A stretch of DNA of 64,000 bases. It comes from Rhodopseudomonas palustris. GTDB lineage: Bacteria > Pseudomonadota > Alphaproteobacteria > Rhizobiales > Xanthobacteraceae. Shown here in pieces: positions 8,921 through 17,143 of the stretch. Position 1 is the stretch's first letter. Every line of letters starts with the position of its first letter. Position numbers and translations under genes: made by a program. The notes below the pieces were generated by a model, which was not told the origin of the DNA, did no database searches, and worked only from the letters and a program-made list of their open reading frames with translations. The stretch spans positions 529,861-593,860 of the forward strand of contig NZ_QKQS01000006.1 of assembly GCF_003226555.1 (NCBI RefSeq). The letters run 5' to 3'.

Positions 8921-10774
8921 TCAGAACCTCGCGTTGAGATCGAGCTGGAAGATGTCGACGGCGTAGGGCGCGCCCGCGACCTGGTTGGCGCTCATCCAGC
9001 GCGCGGTGGCCCAGACGTTCGGACCGAGGCCGAGGCTACCGCCGACGAAGTATCCCTTGAGATTGGTGCCGCCGAGACCGAAATCGGAATCCGCGAAGGC
9101 GTCGAGCACGGCGTCGGACTCCAGATATTTGTAGCCGACGAACGCGCTCCAGTCCCACAATTGCCGGATCTCGCGGTGACCGACGGTCATCCGCCCGAGC
9201 CAGCCCTGATTGCCGCCGGCATAGACTTGTGTGCAGTTGGTGGCCGAGCTGCAGCCGGCGATCGGACCTGCCGGCAAGGGATTCGCCGCAACCTTGGCGG
9301 CGATGTCGGCAGCGTCCCAGGCGAGGTTGCGGACATACTCGCCGTCGATCACGATATGCAACGGATGGAACTGGCCGAGATCAAGCCGGGCGCTGACGAC
9401 AAGCTCGCGGAAGTCGGACGCAAGCCCGAAATACTGGTACTGAGGAAGAAGATTAGTACCGTCATACTGGGGCACGATGTTGCGCAGTGCCATGTAGGTG
9501 TTGCCGCGCTGTGCGAATGACGGTCGTAGCAGGTCGGTACTGCAGAAGTCCGTTGCGGTGGCGACCAAACAGCTGCTCGACAGCTTGCCCTGGACGTTGG
9601 TGAAGTCGAAATAAGCGGTGCCGAATTTCAGGCTGACATCGGGGCTGAATTCGGCCCGCGCGCCGATCTGTCCACCGAACATCCATTTGTCGCGGCTCGG
9701 TGCCTTGCCGGGCAGCACGTTGGTGTTGGTGAAATCCAGACTCGAGCCGACGTTGAAATCGGTATTGAAGATCGGGAATGCACCGGCGACGAAGAAAGGC
9801 GTGAAACCGGGGCTGATCTCGTGCTGCACCTGAGCTGCGACACCATCGAAGCCGAGATCGCGGTGAAACACCAGATCCGTCGAAGCGAAAAACGGATTAT
9901 CGAACCGACCGCCGCTCAGCGCGATGTCGTTCCATGGGCTGTAGCGCACGAAGGCGCGGTCGAGCCAGATGTTGTATTTGCTGAAGTTTCCTCCCGAGCC
10001 GCCAAGGGTCTGGTTGAACGACACCGGCGCATTGCTCTCGCCGGTCGCGATCCGCAGCCCTGCATAGAAGCCGTCGAACAGGTCCGCTTCCATGCCGAGC
10101 CGCGCCCTTAGCCGTTCGCGATGGCGGTCTTGGTCGACGTTGAAGGTGGGCCAGAAGTACGGATTGCCATATGTGCCGTCACTCAGCACGTTGTAGGGGC
10201 TGCCCGTGTTGATGGCATTATAGTTGACCGTGTAAGGGTAATTGCCCTTGGAGAAGAAGCTGCTGTCGTGACGGAGGCGGACGTCGCCGTAGAAGCGGAT
10301 GCGCTGTGCCCATTCCGGATATTTGCCCGGCGATGCCCAGTTTTCCTTTTCGGCCTTTTCCATCACGTCCTTGCGGATCTCGTCGCGGAGCTGTTTCTTG
10401 ACGATCTCCGGCACGTAGGTGACCCGCTTGGTGCCGCGAGGCGAAGTCGCCTCGACCGCGGTCGCCGCCGACTTCTCGGCACCCTCCGCCTTGGTGGCGG
10501 CGTCGCGCACGGCCTGGCGCGCCACATAGGCTTCGTCCTCGGCCTGCCTCACCAGCGCGCCGGCCTGTTCCTCCGTGAGTACGCCCTGCTTCACCAGCAA
10601 GTTGATCAGGTTCACGGTGGCGTTCGACGAAGGCGGGGCCGCTCGCGAGACCTTGGGCAGCTTCAGCGATGCGGCCGGATCGGCCTTGTCCTGCGCGGTC
10701 GCGGGAACGATGAGCGCCACGAGCGCCGCCGACACCGGCGCCAGCCTCCATCCCATCATCTCACATCGGCGCAT
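8921..10774 (-). CDS. Putative outer-membrane porin
   Basis: 617-residue beta-barrel protein of the putative-porin (Porin_5-like) type. After a signal peptide (about residues 7-27) comes an N-terminal helical region with NLINLLVKQGVLTEEQAGALV, typical of this family, then a coiled segment and a barrel starting at IRFYGDVRLRHD. Alternating amphipathic strands run to the end, and the protein closes with LNARF, a terminal Phe as expected for BAM-dependent barrels. ATG at 10774 has AAGGAG with 7-nt spacing; frame extensions further upstream run through the tonB gene and are not real. It lies 77 bp downstream of the TonB-like gene and 2 bp upstream of the coiled-coil gene. The transported substrate is unknown. 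Confidence 0.8.
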   Translation of the reverse strand: MRRCEMMGWRLAPVSAALVALIVPATAQDKADPAASLKLPKVSRAAPPSSNATVNLINLLVKQGVLTEEQAGALVRQAEDEAYVARQAVRDAATKAEGAEKSAATAVEATSPRGTKRVTYVPEIVKKQLRDEIRKDVMEKAEKENWASPGKYPEWAQRIRFYGDVRLRHDSSFFSKGNYPYTVNYNAINTGSPYNVLSDGTYGNPYFWPTFNVDQDRHRERLRARLGMEADLFDGFYAGLRIATGESNAPVSFNQTLGGSGGNFSKYNIWLDRAFVRYSPWNDIALSGGRFDNPFFASTDLVFHRDLGFDGVAAQVQHEISPGFTPFFVAGAFPIFNTDFNVGSSLDFTNTNVLPGKAPSRDKWMFGGQIGARAEFSPDVSLKFGTAYFDFTNVQGKLSSSCLVATATDFCSTDLLRPSFAQRGNTYMALRNIVPQYDGTNLLPQYQYFGLASDFRELVVSARLDLGQFHPLHIVIDGEYVRNLAWDAADIAAKVAANPLPAGPIAGCSSATNCTQVYAGGNQGWLGRMTVGHREIRQLWDWSAFVGYKYLESDAVLDAFADSDFGLGGTNLKGYFVGGSLGLGPNVWATARWMSANQVAGAPYAVDIFQLDLNARF

Positions 10775-10851
10775 CACGGAACTCCTTGTTACTTCACGCT
10801 TCGACCGCCGGCGCGAGGACCGGCAAGCTTTGGAACGGTTTTGCAGACCGA

Positions 10852-11580
10852 TCACGACGGACTCCGTGCGGTCACCCGCGTGATGATCGGCATCGGCATG
10901 TCGCGCGGCGGCGGCTCGCGCAGCGTCAATCCGCCGAGCACCTGGTCCCGCAGGACCGAATCGAGTTCGCTGTTGCCGGTCGAAGACACCAGTTGCACGC
11001 GATTGACCCGGCCGGTTCCATCGGCCCACAGCCGGACCTGAATCCGCATCACGGCGTGGCGCGTCTTCTCGTTGGAGCGCAGCGCCGATTCGATCTGCGC
11101 CTGCACGATGCTGGCGTACCAGCCCCATCGCGTGCCGCCGCCGCCACCGTCGCCGCCGCCACTGCCGATAAGGCCGCGGCCGCCCTTCTTGCCGAGCAGT
11201 TCGCCCGGCCCGTTGCCGTCGGCGTCCAGTGCGGGCGGTCCGTCCGGCGGCGCATCGCTCGGGTCCGACGGCGCATCCTTCGGAGTTTCGACCGCCTTCT
11301 CCTCGATGATCTCCTGCTTCACCGGCGTCTGCTCCACGACCTGCTGCTCCGGCTCGCGCTCCGGTGGCGGCAGAGGCGGCGGTGGAGGCGGCGGTGGCGG
11401 CAGAATGGTGACGATGGTCGGCTCGTTGATCTTGCGCGGCGGCTCCTGGTCTCCGCTCAGCATGACCACCACCCCCGCGACCAATACGGCGAGCACGACC
11501 ACGCCGCTGCCGATCGGCAGCGCCATGCGGCGCCACGACGGACGGTCCTCGTCGTCATCGCTGTCGTCGCGCAGGTCCAT
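10852..11580 (-). CDS. TonB-like energy transducer
   Basis: 242 residues. There is an acidic cytoplasmic N-terminus, one membrane helix (about 20-42, PIGSGVVVLAVLVAGVVVML), a polyproline stretch (about 60-73) and an Asp/Pro-rich periplasmic spacer, then a Gly-rich linker and a TonB C-terminal fold beginning near WYASIVQAQIESAL, with the valine-rich RIQVRLWADGTGRVNRV strand. The family couples ExbB/ExbD to outer-membrane proteins. It lies 19 bp downstream of exbD. No TonB-dependent receptor is present in the window; the outer-membrane neighbours are a TpsB transporter and a porin, so its partner is an open question. Confidence 0.85.
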   Translation of the reverse strand: MDLRDDSDDDEDRPSWRRMALPIGSGVVVLAVLVAGVVVMLSGDQEPPRKINEPTIVTILPPPPPPPPPLPPPEREPEQQVVEQTPVKQEIIEEKAVETPKDAPSDPSDAPPDGPPALDADGNGPGELLGKKGGRGLIGSGGGDGGGGGTRWGWYASIVQAQIESALRSNEKTRHAVMRIQVRLWADGTGRVNRVQLVSSTGNSELDSVLRDQVLGGLTLREPPPRDMPMPIITRVTARSPS

Positions 11581-11599
11581 CCGCCATCCGCCTCCGCGC

Positions 11600-12004
11600 T
11601 CATCTCACCAGCGGCTTGGTCGCCATGCCGACCTGGGTGAAATTCAGTCGGCCGAGCAGGTCGAGCACGTCGACCACGTTCTGGTACTGGGTCTGGCTGT
11701 CGCCGCGCACCACGATGGGGAATTCCGGGGTCAGCGCGCGCTGCTGGATCAGGCGCTGCTCCAGCTCCGACAGCGTCACCGGGATGGTGTCGAGAAAGAT
11801 CTTTCCCTCGTTGGTGACGGTAATCGCCTTGGTGGTCTGCTGCGCCAGACTCGGCGCGGTGCTCGCCTTGGGCAGATTGACCTTCATGCCCTGCACCGTC
11901 GCCGTGGTCATGATGATGAAGATCACCAGCAGCACGTAGGCTAGGTCGAGCATCGGGGTGATGTTGATGTCGTCGTAGGGTTTGCTGTCGGATTGGACCT
12001 GCAT
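11600..12004 (-). CDS. ExbD/TolR-family proton-channel subunit
   Basis: 134 residues, typical for the family. It has a short cytoplasmic N-terminus with NITPMLDLAYVLLVIFII, where the Asp (residue 20) at the start of the single membrane helix is the conserved protonatable residue. A periplasmic domain follows, ending in VVDVLDLLGRLNFTQVGMATK, the usual ExbD C-terminal signature. With the ExbB fusion 4 bp upstream and TonB downstream it forms a complete proton-motive-force transduction set. Confidence 0.92.
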   Translation of the reverse strand: MQVQSDSKPYDDINITPMLDLAYVLLVIFIIMTTATVQGMKVNLPKASTAPSLAQQTTKAITVTNEGKIFLDTIPVTLSELEQRLIQQRALTPEFPIVVRGDSQTQYQNVVDVLDLLGRLNFTQVGMATKPLVR

Positions 12005-12008
12005 CGTC

Positions 12009-14039
12009 TCACTCCGCGGCCTGCCGGCGTGGCGCGCCGGGCTGCTGGTGGTAGGACTCGGCCATCTTGGTGACGAGCTCGTCGACGAAGACGTGCATGT
12101 CGTTGGTGGCGTCCTTGATGCGGATGGTCAGGTAGTTGTAGCCGAACAACGCCGGGATCGCGACAGCGAGACCTGCCACCGTTGCGACCAGCGCCGCAGC
12201 GATGCCGGGTGCGATCGCGTTGACGTTGACGTCGCCCGACGCCGCGATCGCCGCGAAGGTGATCATCACGCCGACCACGGTGCCGAGCAGGCCGAGAAAC
12301 GGTCCGCCGGAAATCGCGATCGTCAGCATCACCATCATCTTGTTGAGGCGCTGCGCCTCGTGGATCAGGCCGCTGTCGAGCACCGCGCGGATCGACTGGA
12401 TCGCCTGTGGCGACAGCGCGCGAGCGCCGCCGTTGCCGGAAAAGCGCAAGCGGATCTGCTGCGCGCCGAGATGCATCAGCCGGTACAGCGGCGACGCGTG
12501 AATGATCTTGTGATGCTTGACGTCGACGCCGCCGCCGAGGCTGGGATCGCTCTCCTCGCTGTCGAGCTGCAGCACACCTTCGAGATCGTTCGCCGCCTCG
12601 CGGAAATGCTTCAGGAAGACGGTGTTGCCCTTGGTCACCCGGTTCAGATACGAAACACGGTCGACCATCACGACCCAGCTGATCACCATCATGATGGCGA
12701 GGATGCCGATCACGATCCAGCCGTCGAGCGTGACCGATTTCAGGATCACGGCGAAATAGCCGCTGAGCCAACTCGCGGTTTCCTCGTCGACGCTGAAGGT
12801 GGTGAGCTTGGCCTGGTCCGGCCCTTGTCCGATCGCCGCGACCTTGATGAAGCCGGCAGGCCGCGCGACCTTGGCGATCTGAAATTCGTCGATATCACCG
12901 ACGAAGCCGATGAGCGGCGCGGCGCCGGCCGCGTCCGGCGCGGCGGCCGCATCCGCGGGCACCGTCGGCGCGGCTGCGGCGTCGGGCGCTGCAGCAGGTG
13001 CTGCCGCGGCGTCGCCGGCAGCAGCCGGGGCCGCGGCGGCGTCGGCCGCGACCGGGGCCGCGGCGGCATCGGGCGCGACCGGAGCCGCGGCGGCCGCATC
13101 CTTGCCGACCGAGGCGATACCGGTCAGCACCGGTAGCGCCGCCGCGAGCGTCCCGGCTTGCGCGCCGTCGACATAGATCACGATCTGGCCGGCCTTGGCG
13201 GTGACGGCGAGATGATGCCAGGTGGCGGCGGGGATCGCCGCGCCGCCGAAGCCGCGCTGGGTCGCGCCGGCCGCCGTCACTTCAACGAACGGCACGCCGT
13301 TGTCGAGGCCGATGATCAGCGCGTTGGCGCCGTCGCGCCGCGCATACAGCACGGCGTGCGGCTGCGGAGCAGCGCTCTTCAGCCACAGCGACCACGTCAT
13401 CTCGCCGCCCGCGGCGATGGCGAGTGGCGGGCCTGCCGGAATAGTCAGCGCGGACAGGCCGTCGAACCGGGCACCCTGGCCGATGATCGCGCCGTCGGCG
13501 GCGGCGACCGGCGTCGTGGCCGAATTGCCCCACGCGCTGATGTCCTGCGGCGGCGTGCCGCGTTCGGCGAAGTGATACACCAGCAGAGTGTTGGGATCGT
13601 AAGTGTTCTTGGCGTCGACCGCGGCCGGCACCTTGGCGTTGCCGTAGTACAACCAGATCTCGTTCTTGGTGCCCGGCTTCAGATCCGGAACCGCGACCCA
13701 GATCAGCGCCTCGCCGATCAGCGAGTCGTATTTCTCGACGTGATGCTTCAGCGGCGTCTTGTCGTCGCCGGCGACGAAGCGCAGGTCACCGCCGTCCTCC
13801 TTGGCCGAGCCGAAGCGGAAGTTGCCGACGTGCAGCCGGACCAGCATCGGCGTGGTGCCGATCGCGTCGCTGACGGCGGCGCCGGACGCGCCGGTGTCGA
13901 ACACGATCTTCTTGCGCATGCTCCATTCGTCGTTCCACCACGCCGCGGCCTGCTGCGGCCACAGCGCGACGACGAGGATCAGCGCGGCAACGGCCTGCGC
14001 GATCCGCAACTGGATTCCCTTGCGGGTCCCGAGCGTCAT
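12009..14039 (-). CDS. DUF2341-LamG-ExbB fusion (MotA/TolQ/ExbB proton channel)
   Basis: 676 residues. A signal peptide or anchor (about 8-33) is followed by a DUF2341-type domain (about 35-140, starting WWNDEWSMRKKI), a LamG/concanavalin-A-like jelly roll (about 145-390) and then the ExbB part. Its first membrane helix is near 430-460; the second and third helices lie in 565-635, with GGPFLGLLGTVVGVMITF and the VAGLAVAIPALFGYN motif typical of TolQ/ExbB. An Ala/Pro-rich repeat (314-374) interrupts the LamG domain before its last strand (GFVGDIDEFQIAK). Ordinary ExbB is about 240 residues with no sugar-binding domain, so this one places a lectin-like fold in the periplasm. The start overlaps the TpsB stop by one base (TGATG). 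Confidence 0.88.
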   Translation of the reverse strand: MTLGTRKGIQLRIAQAVAALILVVALWPQQAAAWWNDEWSMRKKIVFDTGASGAAVSDAIGTTPMLVRLHVGNFRFGSAKEDGGDLRFVAGDDKTPLKHHVEKYDSLIGEALIWVAVPDLKPGTKNEIWLYYGNAKVPAAVDAKNTYDPNTLLVYHFAERGTPPQDISAWGNSATTPVAAADGAIIGQGARFDGLSALTIPAGPPLAIAAGGEMTWSLWLKSAAPQPHAVLYARRDGANALIIGLDNGVPFVEVTAAGATQRGFGGAAIPAATWHHLAVTAKAGQIVIYVDGAQAGTLAAALPVLTGIASVGKDAAAAAPVAPDAAAAPVAADAAAAPAAAGDAAAAPAAAPDAAAAPTVPADAAAAPDAAGAAPLIGFVGDIDEFQIAKVARPAGFIKVAAIGQGPDQAKLTTFSVDEETASWLSGYFAVILKSVTLDGWIVIGILAIMMVISWVVMVDRVSYLNRVTKGNTVFLKHFREAANDLEGVLQLDSEESDPSLGGGVDVKHHKIIHASPLYRLMHLGAQQIRLRFSGNGGARALSPQAIQSIRAVLDSGLIHEAQRLNKMMVMLTIAISGGPFLGLLGTVVGVMITFAAIAASGDVNVNAIAPGIAAALVATVAGLAVAIPALFGYNYLTIRIKDATNDMHVFVDELVTKMAESYHQQPGAPRRQAAE
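12918..13100 (-). repeat. DAAAAP repeat inserted in the LamG domain
   Basis: Codes for about 61 residues of a degenerate 9-13-residue unit centred on DAAAAP (at least six copies) at residues 314-374 of the ExbB fusion. The GC-rich, nearly repetitive DNA could vary in copy number. It separates the penultimate and last strands of the jelly-roll fold. Confidence 0.75.
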
Positions 14040-15820
14040 CAGAATTCTCCCCAAACTCGAAAACTCACCCGCGGATGGTTCGAGACCGTGACTTGCTGCG
14101 TCGTCAGCGGCATGCCGACGAATACGATCGCATTGAGATGATCGAGCGTCTTCATCCGTATGCCGACGCCGTAGCTCGCCAGATCGAACTGATATTGCTG
14201 GTCCGGCAGCGGATCGTGGATCCGCGCGTAGCCGGCGTCGGCGAAAGCGAAGAACCGCCAATCGTTGAAGATGTTGAGCTTGACCGGCTGGCGGCCAGGA
14301 ACGTCGTAGGTCTGCTCCATGTAGGGAGCGATGTTCGGTGAACGCAGCTCCAGGGTGCCGGCGACGCCGTAATCGCCGAGTACTTCTGACTCCAGATAGC
14401 CGCGAACGGTGTCCTGACCGCCGAGGCTGAGCTGCTCGCTGGATACCAGCGGCTGGTCGGCGGCCTGGCCTTGAACCTTGCCGAACACCTGCAGACCGCC
14501 GGGCAGATCGTGGGTGTGCGAAACGTCGCCGCGCAGCGAAATGAAGCTGGCGGTCGCCTTGTAGCGTTTGACGTCGAACTGGTTCGGATCGCTGCCAATG
14601 CCACGGAGACCAGTGGTGATCGTGGCGTTGAGCTGGGTCAGGCGCCCCTCGCCCTGGAAGCTCGCGGTGTAGGCGGCCACCAGCGGGACATAGCGGACCG
14701 GCGAGTCGAACGAGTTGGAGGCCAGCGACAGGGTCTGCTGGAAATCCTTGTAGTCGGCGCCGAACGACAGTGTGTGGAACAGCTCGCCCTTGGGCGGTAG
14801 CGTAATGACGTTGCGAAAACCGATCACGTGGCCGGGGCCGACCACATTGGCCCCGCCCACGGTCGCCACCGAACTGTCGGACTTCAGCCCGTAGATCAGC
14901 ACGTTGAGCCAGTCGTAGTCGGTGCGGGCCATATAGGAGCCCGAGAACACCGTAGCATCCTTCGGATTGAGCGGCGCGGTCTGGAAGGTGAAGGTGGCCG
15001 AATGGCCGAGCTGCCACAGATTGTCGTAGCGCGCCGACAGGCTGAGGCGCTGCGGCGTGGTGCTCGGACTTTGCCGGTTGTTGAGCTCGACGCTGCCGTG
15101 CAGCGGATAGGTGTCCTCGACGTTGAGATCCACGTCGACGGTCCCCGGAGTCACACCGGCACGCAGCGCGGGCGTGACGCGACGGTCGGGCCAGCGGTTG
15201 AGCGCTACGATGTCCTTGGTGACTTCATTGAAGTTCGGCAGCGTCCCCTCTTTGAGCGAGGTGGCACTCCCCTTGATCTTGCCGAGATCGAAATAGCGGG
15301 AGCCCTTGACCCGCAGCCGGCCCACCTTGTTCTCGGTCACCTTCAGGACGATGAAGCCGCGTTGTGCGTCCTGCTGCGGCACGGCGACGCCGACCGTTTG
15401 CAAGCCCCTGTCGTGATAGGCCTTCTCCAGTGCGGCGCGCGCCTTCTCGACGTCGTCGGCAGTGCGGCCAGGCCCCATGAACGGGTAGACCGCCGCCTCG
15501 ACTTCGATCTGCGGCAGATGATCAGCGCCTTCGACGCGGAATTCGTCGATGTCGAACCGGACCGCCGGGCCGGACGCCGCCGGCTTGGCGCCGTCCGCGG
15601 CGGCCGGTTTGGCCGGATCTGCGGCCCTCGATGTCGCCTTTGCCTCGGCAGCCGCGGACGAAACCCCGAGCAACAGCATCGCGGCGCCGCACACAACAGA
15701 CGATACCAGTGCGGATGACGACGACCGCCCGGCCCCACCGGTCGCGGAGCAGGTCACATCCGCCGGCACCAGCCGCCACTGCGGCGGCCGGGCTCGGCGC
15801 TGAATACGATAACAAGTCAC
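14039..15820 (-). CDS. TpsB transporter, ShlB/FhaC/HecB family
   Basis: 593-residue Omp85-superfamily outer-membrane transporter for two-partner secretion. A signal region near residues 32-58 is followed by an Ala/Pro/Lys linker, a POTRA domain (about 90-165, starting VRFDIDEFRVEGADHLP), a second POTRA-like segment, and a 16-strand-type barrel with the conserved DTVRGYLESEVLGD motif (the VRGY/F lid-loop signature) near residue 470. It ends in Phe. The GTG at 15820 has GAGG upstream. No TpsA gene adjoins it; the only matching substrate in the window is the giant adhesin at 44279-57712. First gene of the seven-gene operon with ExbB, ExbD and TonB, an unusual set of partners for a TpsB. Confidence 0.9.
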   Translation of the reverse strand: MTCYRIQRRARPPQWRLVPADVTCSATGGAGRSSSSALVSSVVCGAAMLLLGVSSAAAEAKATSRAADPAKPAAADGAKPAASGPAVRFDIDEFRVEGADHLPQIEVEAAVYPFMGPGRTADDVEKARAALEKAYHDRGLQTVGVAVPQQDAQRGFIVLKVTENKVGRLRVKGSRYFDLGKIKGSATSLKEGTLPNFNEVTKDIVALNRWPDRRVTPALRAGVTPGTVDVDLNVEDTYPLHGSVELNNRQSPSTTPQRLSLSARYDNLWQLGHSATFTFQTAPLNPKDATVFSGSYMARTDYDWLNVLIYGLKSDSSVATVGGANVVGPGHVIGFRNVITLPPKGELFHTLSFGADYKDFQQTLSLASNSFDSPVRYVPLVAAYTASFQGEGRLTQLNATITTGLRGIGSDPNQFDVKRYKATASFISLRGDVSHTHDLPGGLQVFGKVQGQAADQPLVSSEQLSLGGQDTVRGYLESEVLGDYGVAGTLELRSPNIAPYMEQTYDVPGRQPVKLNIFNDWRFFAFADAGYARIHDPLPDQQYQFDLASYGVGIRMKTLDHLNAIVFVGMPLTTQQVTVSNHPRVSFRVWGEF

Positions 15821-16082
15821 CCCGGCCCTCGATCACCCGCTGGTCGTCAGTATCATTTTACGGATGCTGCCGGCGGCGGTCGGCGCCGGCGTCACGTTCC
15901 TCATGTTAGACGTGACGATCACGGATACTGCGAAAACAAACTGGCGCGACATCTTTGATCGTGACTCGCGGCGCCGCGCACCACGACACCGCATGTTAAA
16001 ATGATGTCACAATAACGTTGCCCCGGCTGAATATGGTCCCCCCGGAAATGTGGGACTCCCGATGAGGGAGTGGAGTAATGTT
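15821..16082. promoter_or_regulatory. Divergent promoter region, TpsB operon / ECF sigma gene
   Basis: 262 bp between divergent starts. It contains a short dyad CGTGA (15911-15915)/TCACG (15919-15923) and an AT-richer segment near 15990-16015. An ECF promoter for the operon could be expected here if the adjacent sigma factor controls it, but no convincing -35/-10 pair could be fixed by eye. Confidence 0.35.
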
Positions 16083-16736
16083 ATGAGTACCACGACGGCA
16101 GAGGCGCTCCGCGCATTGCTGGTCGCCGATTACGGTGAGCTCGACCGGCGCCTGACGCGCCGGCTGGGTTCGGCGGATCTCGCTTCCGACGTGTTGCAGG
16201 AGACCTATCTGCGGCTGGAGCGGCTCCGCGATGTCGGCGCCGTGCGCAGCCCGCGGGCGTATTTGTTCAGGATCGCCCTGAACATCGCGCATGATCGCCG
16301 CCGCGCCGAGCAGCGGCGCCTCACCACCGCCGAGATCGATGCTCTGCTCGAGATTCCCGACGACCGGCCCAACGCGGCACGCGTGATCGAGGATCGCTCT
16401 GAGGTGGGCCTGCTGCGCGAGGCGATCGCCGAGCTTCCCGAGCGCCGCCGCCGCGTGCTGTTGCTGTCGCGGATCGACGGACGCCCTCATCGCGAGATCG
16501 CCGAGCATCTCGGCGTCACGGTGCGCACTGTCGAGACCGACCTCAAGCAGGCCGTGGAGCACTGCGCCGAACGTCTGAAGCGTCCGGTTCCCGGTAAATT
16601 CGGATTCCCCGCTCCTGGATCGTCTTACGATCAGAGACGCGGCGGCCGTCGTCTGACGACCGGCGTCCGAGGGAAAGCGCAGGAACGTGCCGAGACCAAT
16701 TACCACCGCCGGATTCTTGGATCCTTCGATCCGTGA
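16083..16736 (+). CDS. ECF RNA polymerase sigma factor (FecI-like)
   Basis: 217 residues with sigma region 2 (about 10-75; SADLASDVLQETYLRL and the SPRAYLFRIALNIAHDRRR stretch) and region 4 (about 120-165; LPERRRRVLLLSRIDGRPHREIAEHLGVTVRTVE helix-turn-helix, quoted in two parts in the family pattern). A basic C-terminal extension of about 45 residues is unusual. ATG at 16083 has GGAG with 7-nt spacing. FecI-type sigmas normally pair with a membrane FecR; here only a stub FecR-like gene overlaps the 3' end by 50 bp. Its divergent neighbour is the TpsB-ExbBD-TonB operon, the likeliest target. Confidence 0.88.
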   Translation: MSTTTAEALRALLVADYGELDRRLTRRLGSADLASDVLQETYLRLERLRDVGAVRSPRAYLFRIALNIAHDRRRAEQRRLTTAEIDALLEIPDDRPNAARVIEDRSEVGLLREAIAELPERRRRVLLLSRIDGRPHREIAEHLGVTVRTVETDLKQAVEHCAERLKRPVPGKFGFPAPGSSYDQRRGGRRLTTGVRGKAQERAETNYHRRILGSFDP

Positions 16737-16980
16737 AGCGCTCGGCTGGATTCTCCGCCTGACCTCCGGCGACGCGACGCAGGGCGATTCGGATCGGCTG
16801 GCGGTCTGGCGAGCCAGCTCTCCTGAGCGGGAGCGGGCGTATCGCGAGGCAGTCAGATGCTGGCGGGCGCTGGCGCCCGCCCTGCGCGACGACTACCGAA
16901 TACAATGCGAGATCGACAGTCGCTGCGCGGACGAAACCGAAGCCCGCGCCGAGTGCTGCCCTTCCGATTCAAAGCTCTAG
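16687..16980 (+). CDS. Stub FecR-like anti-sigma (DUF4880-type N-terminal domain only)
   Basis: 97 residues. The first 60 match the cytoplasmic sigma-binding domain of FecR proteins: REALGWILRLTSGDATQGD, then RLAVWRASSPERERAYREAVRCWRAL (alternating conserved Trp and Ala positions). There is no membrane helix and no periplasmic FecR domain, so it is about a third of normal FecR length. The GTG at 16687 overlaps the sigma gene by 50 bp in another frame, implying coupled translation. Downstream sequence to 17143 shows no continuation of a FecR frame that I can recognise. It may be a minimal cytoplasmic anti-sigma or a decayed remnant; four Cys near the C-terminus could be redox- or metal-linked (speculative). 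Confidence 0.65.
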   Translation: MPRPITTAGFLDPSIREALGWILRLTSGDATQGDSDRLAVWRASSPERERAYREAVRCWRALAPALRDDYRIQCEIDSRCADETEARAECCPSDSKL

Positions 16981-17143
16981 CCTCTCGTCACGGGTGGTTT
17001 TTCAGGGCCGCCAACGCCCCCGCAGTCGAGACGTCGGCCTACGCGGACGGAGACGCTGTTGCAGCGCCGTCCAACCCGACCTCGAGGACACCACCCGGCT
17101 CCCGGAGCACCGGGAGCCGACGTGCGAGCCGGGAGAACCCAGA

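Noticed and set aside
8921..11536. A fused porin-TonB protein suggested by one long open frame
   Set aside because: The TonB protein is in another frame with its own start, and the porin has a strong ribosome-binding site and signal peptide at 10774.
12918..13100. CRISPR or tandem-repeat array
   Set aside because: The repeats are in-frame protein repeats with no uniform direct-repeat and spacer pattern.
16737..17143. Continuation of the FecR-like gene (frameshifted pseudogene)
   Set aside because: I translated mentally for FecR periplasmic motifs downstream of 16980 and found none, so a simple frameshift is not supported.
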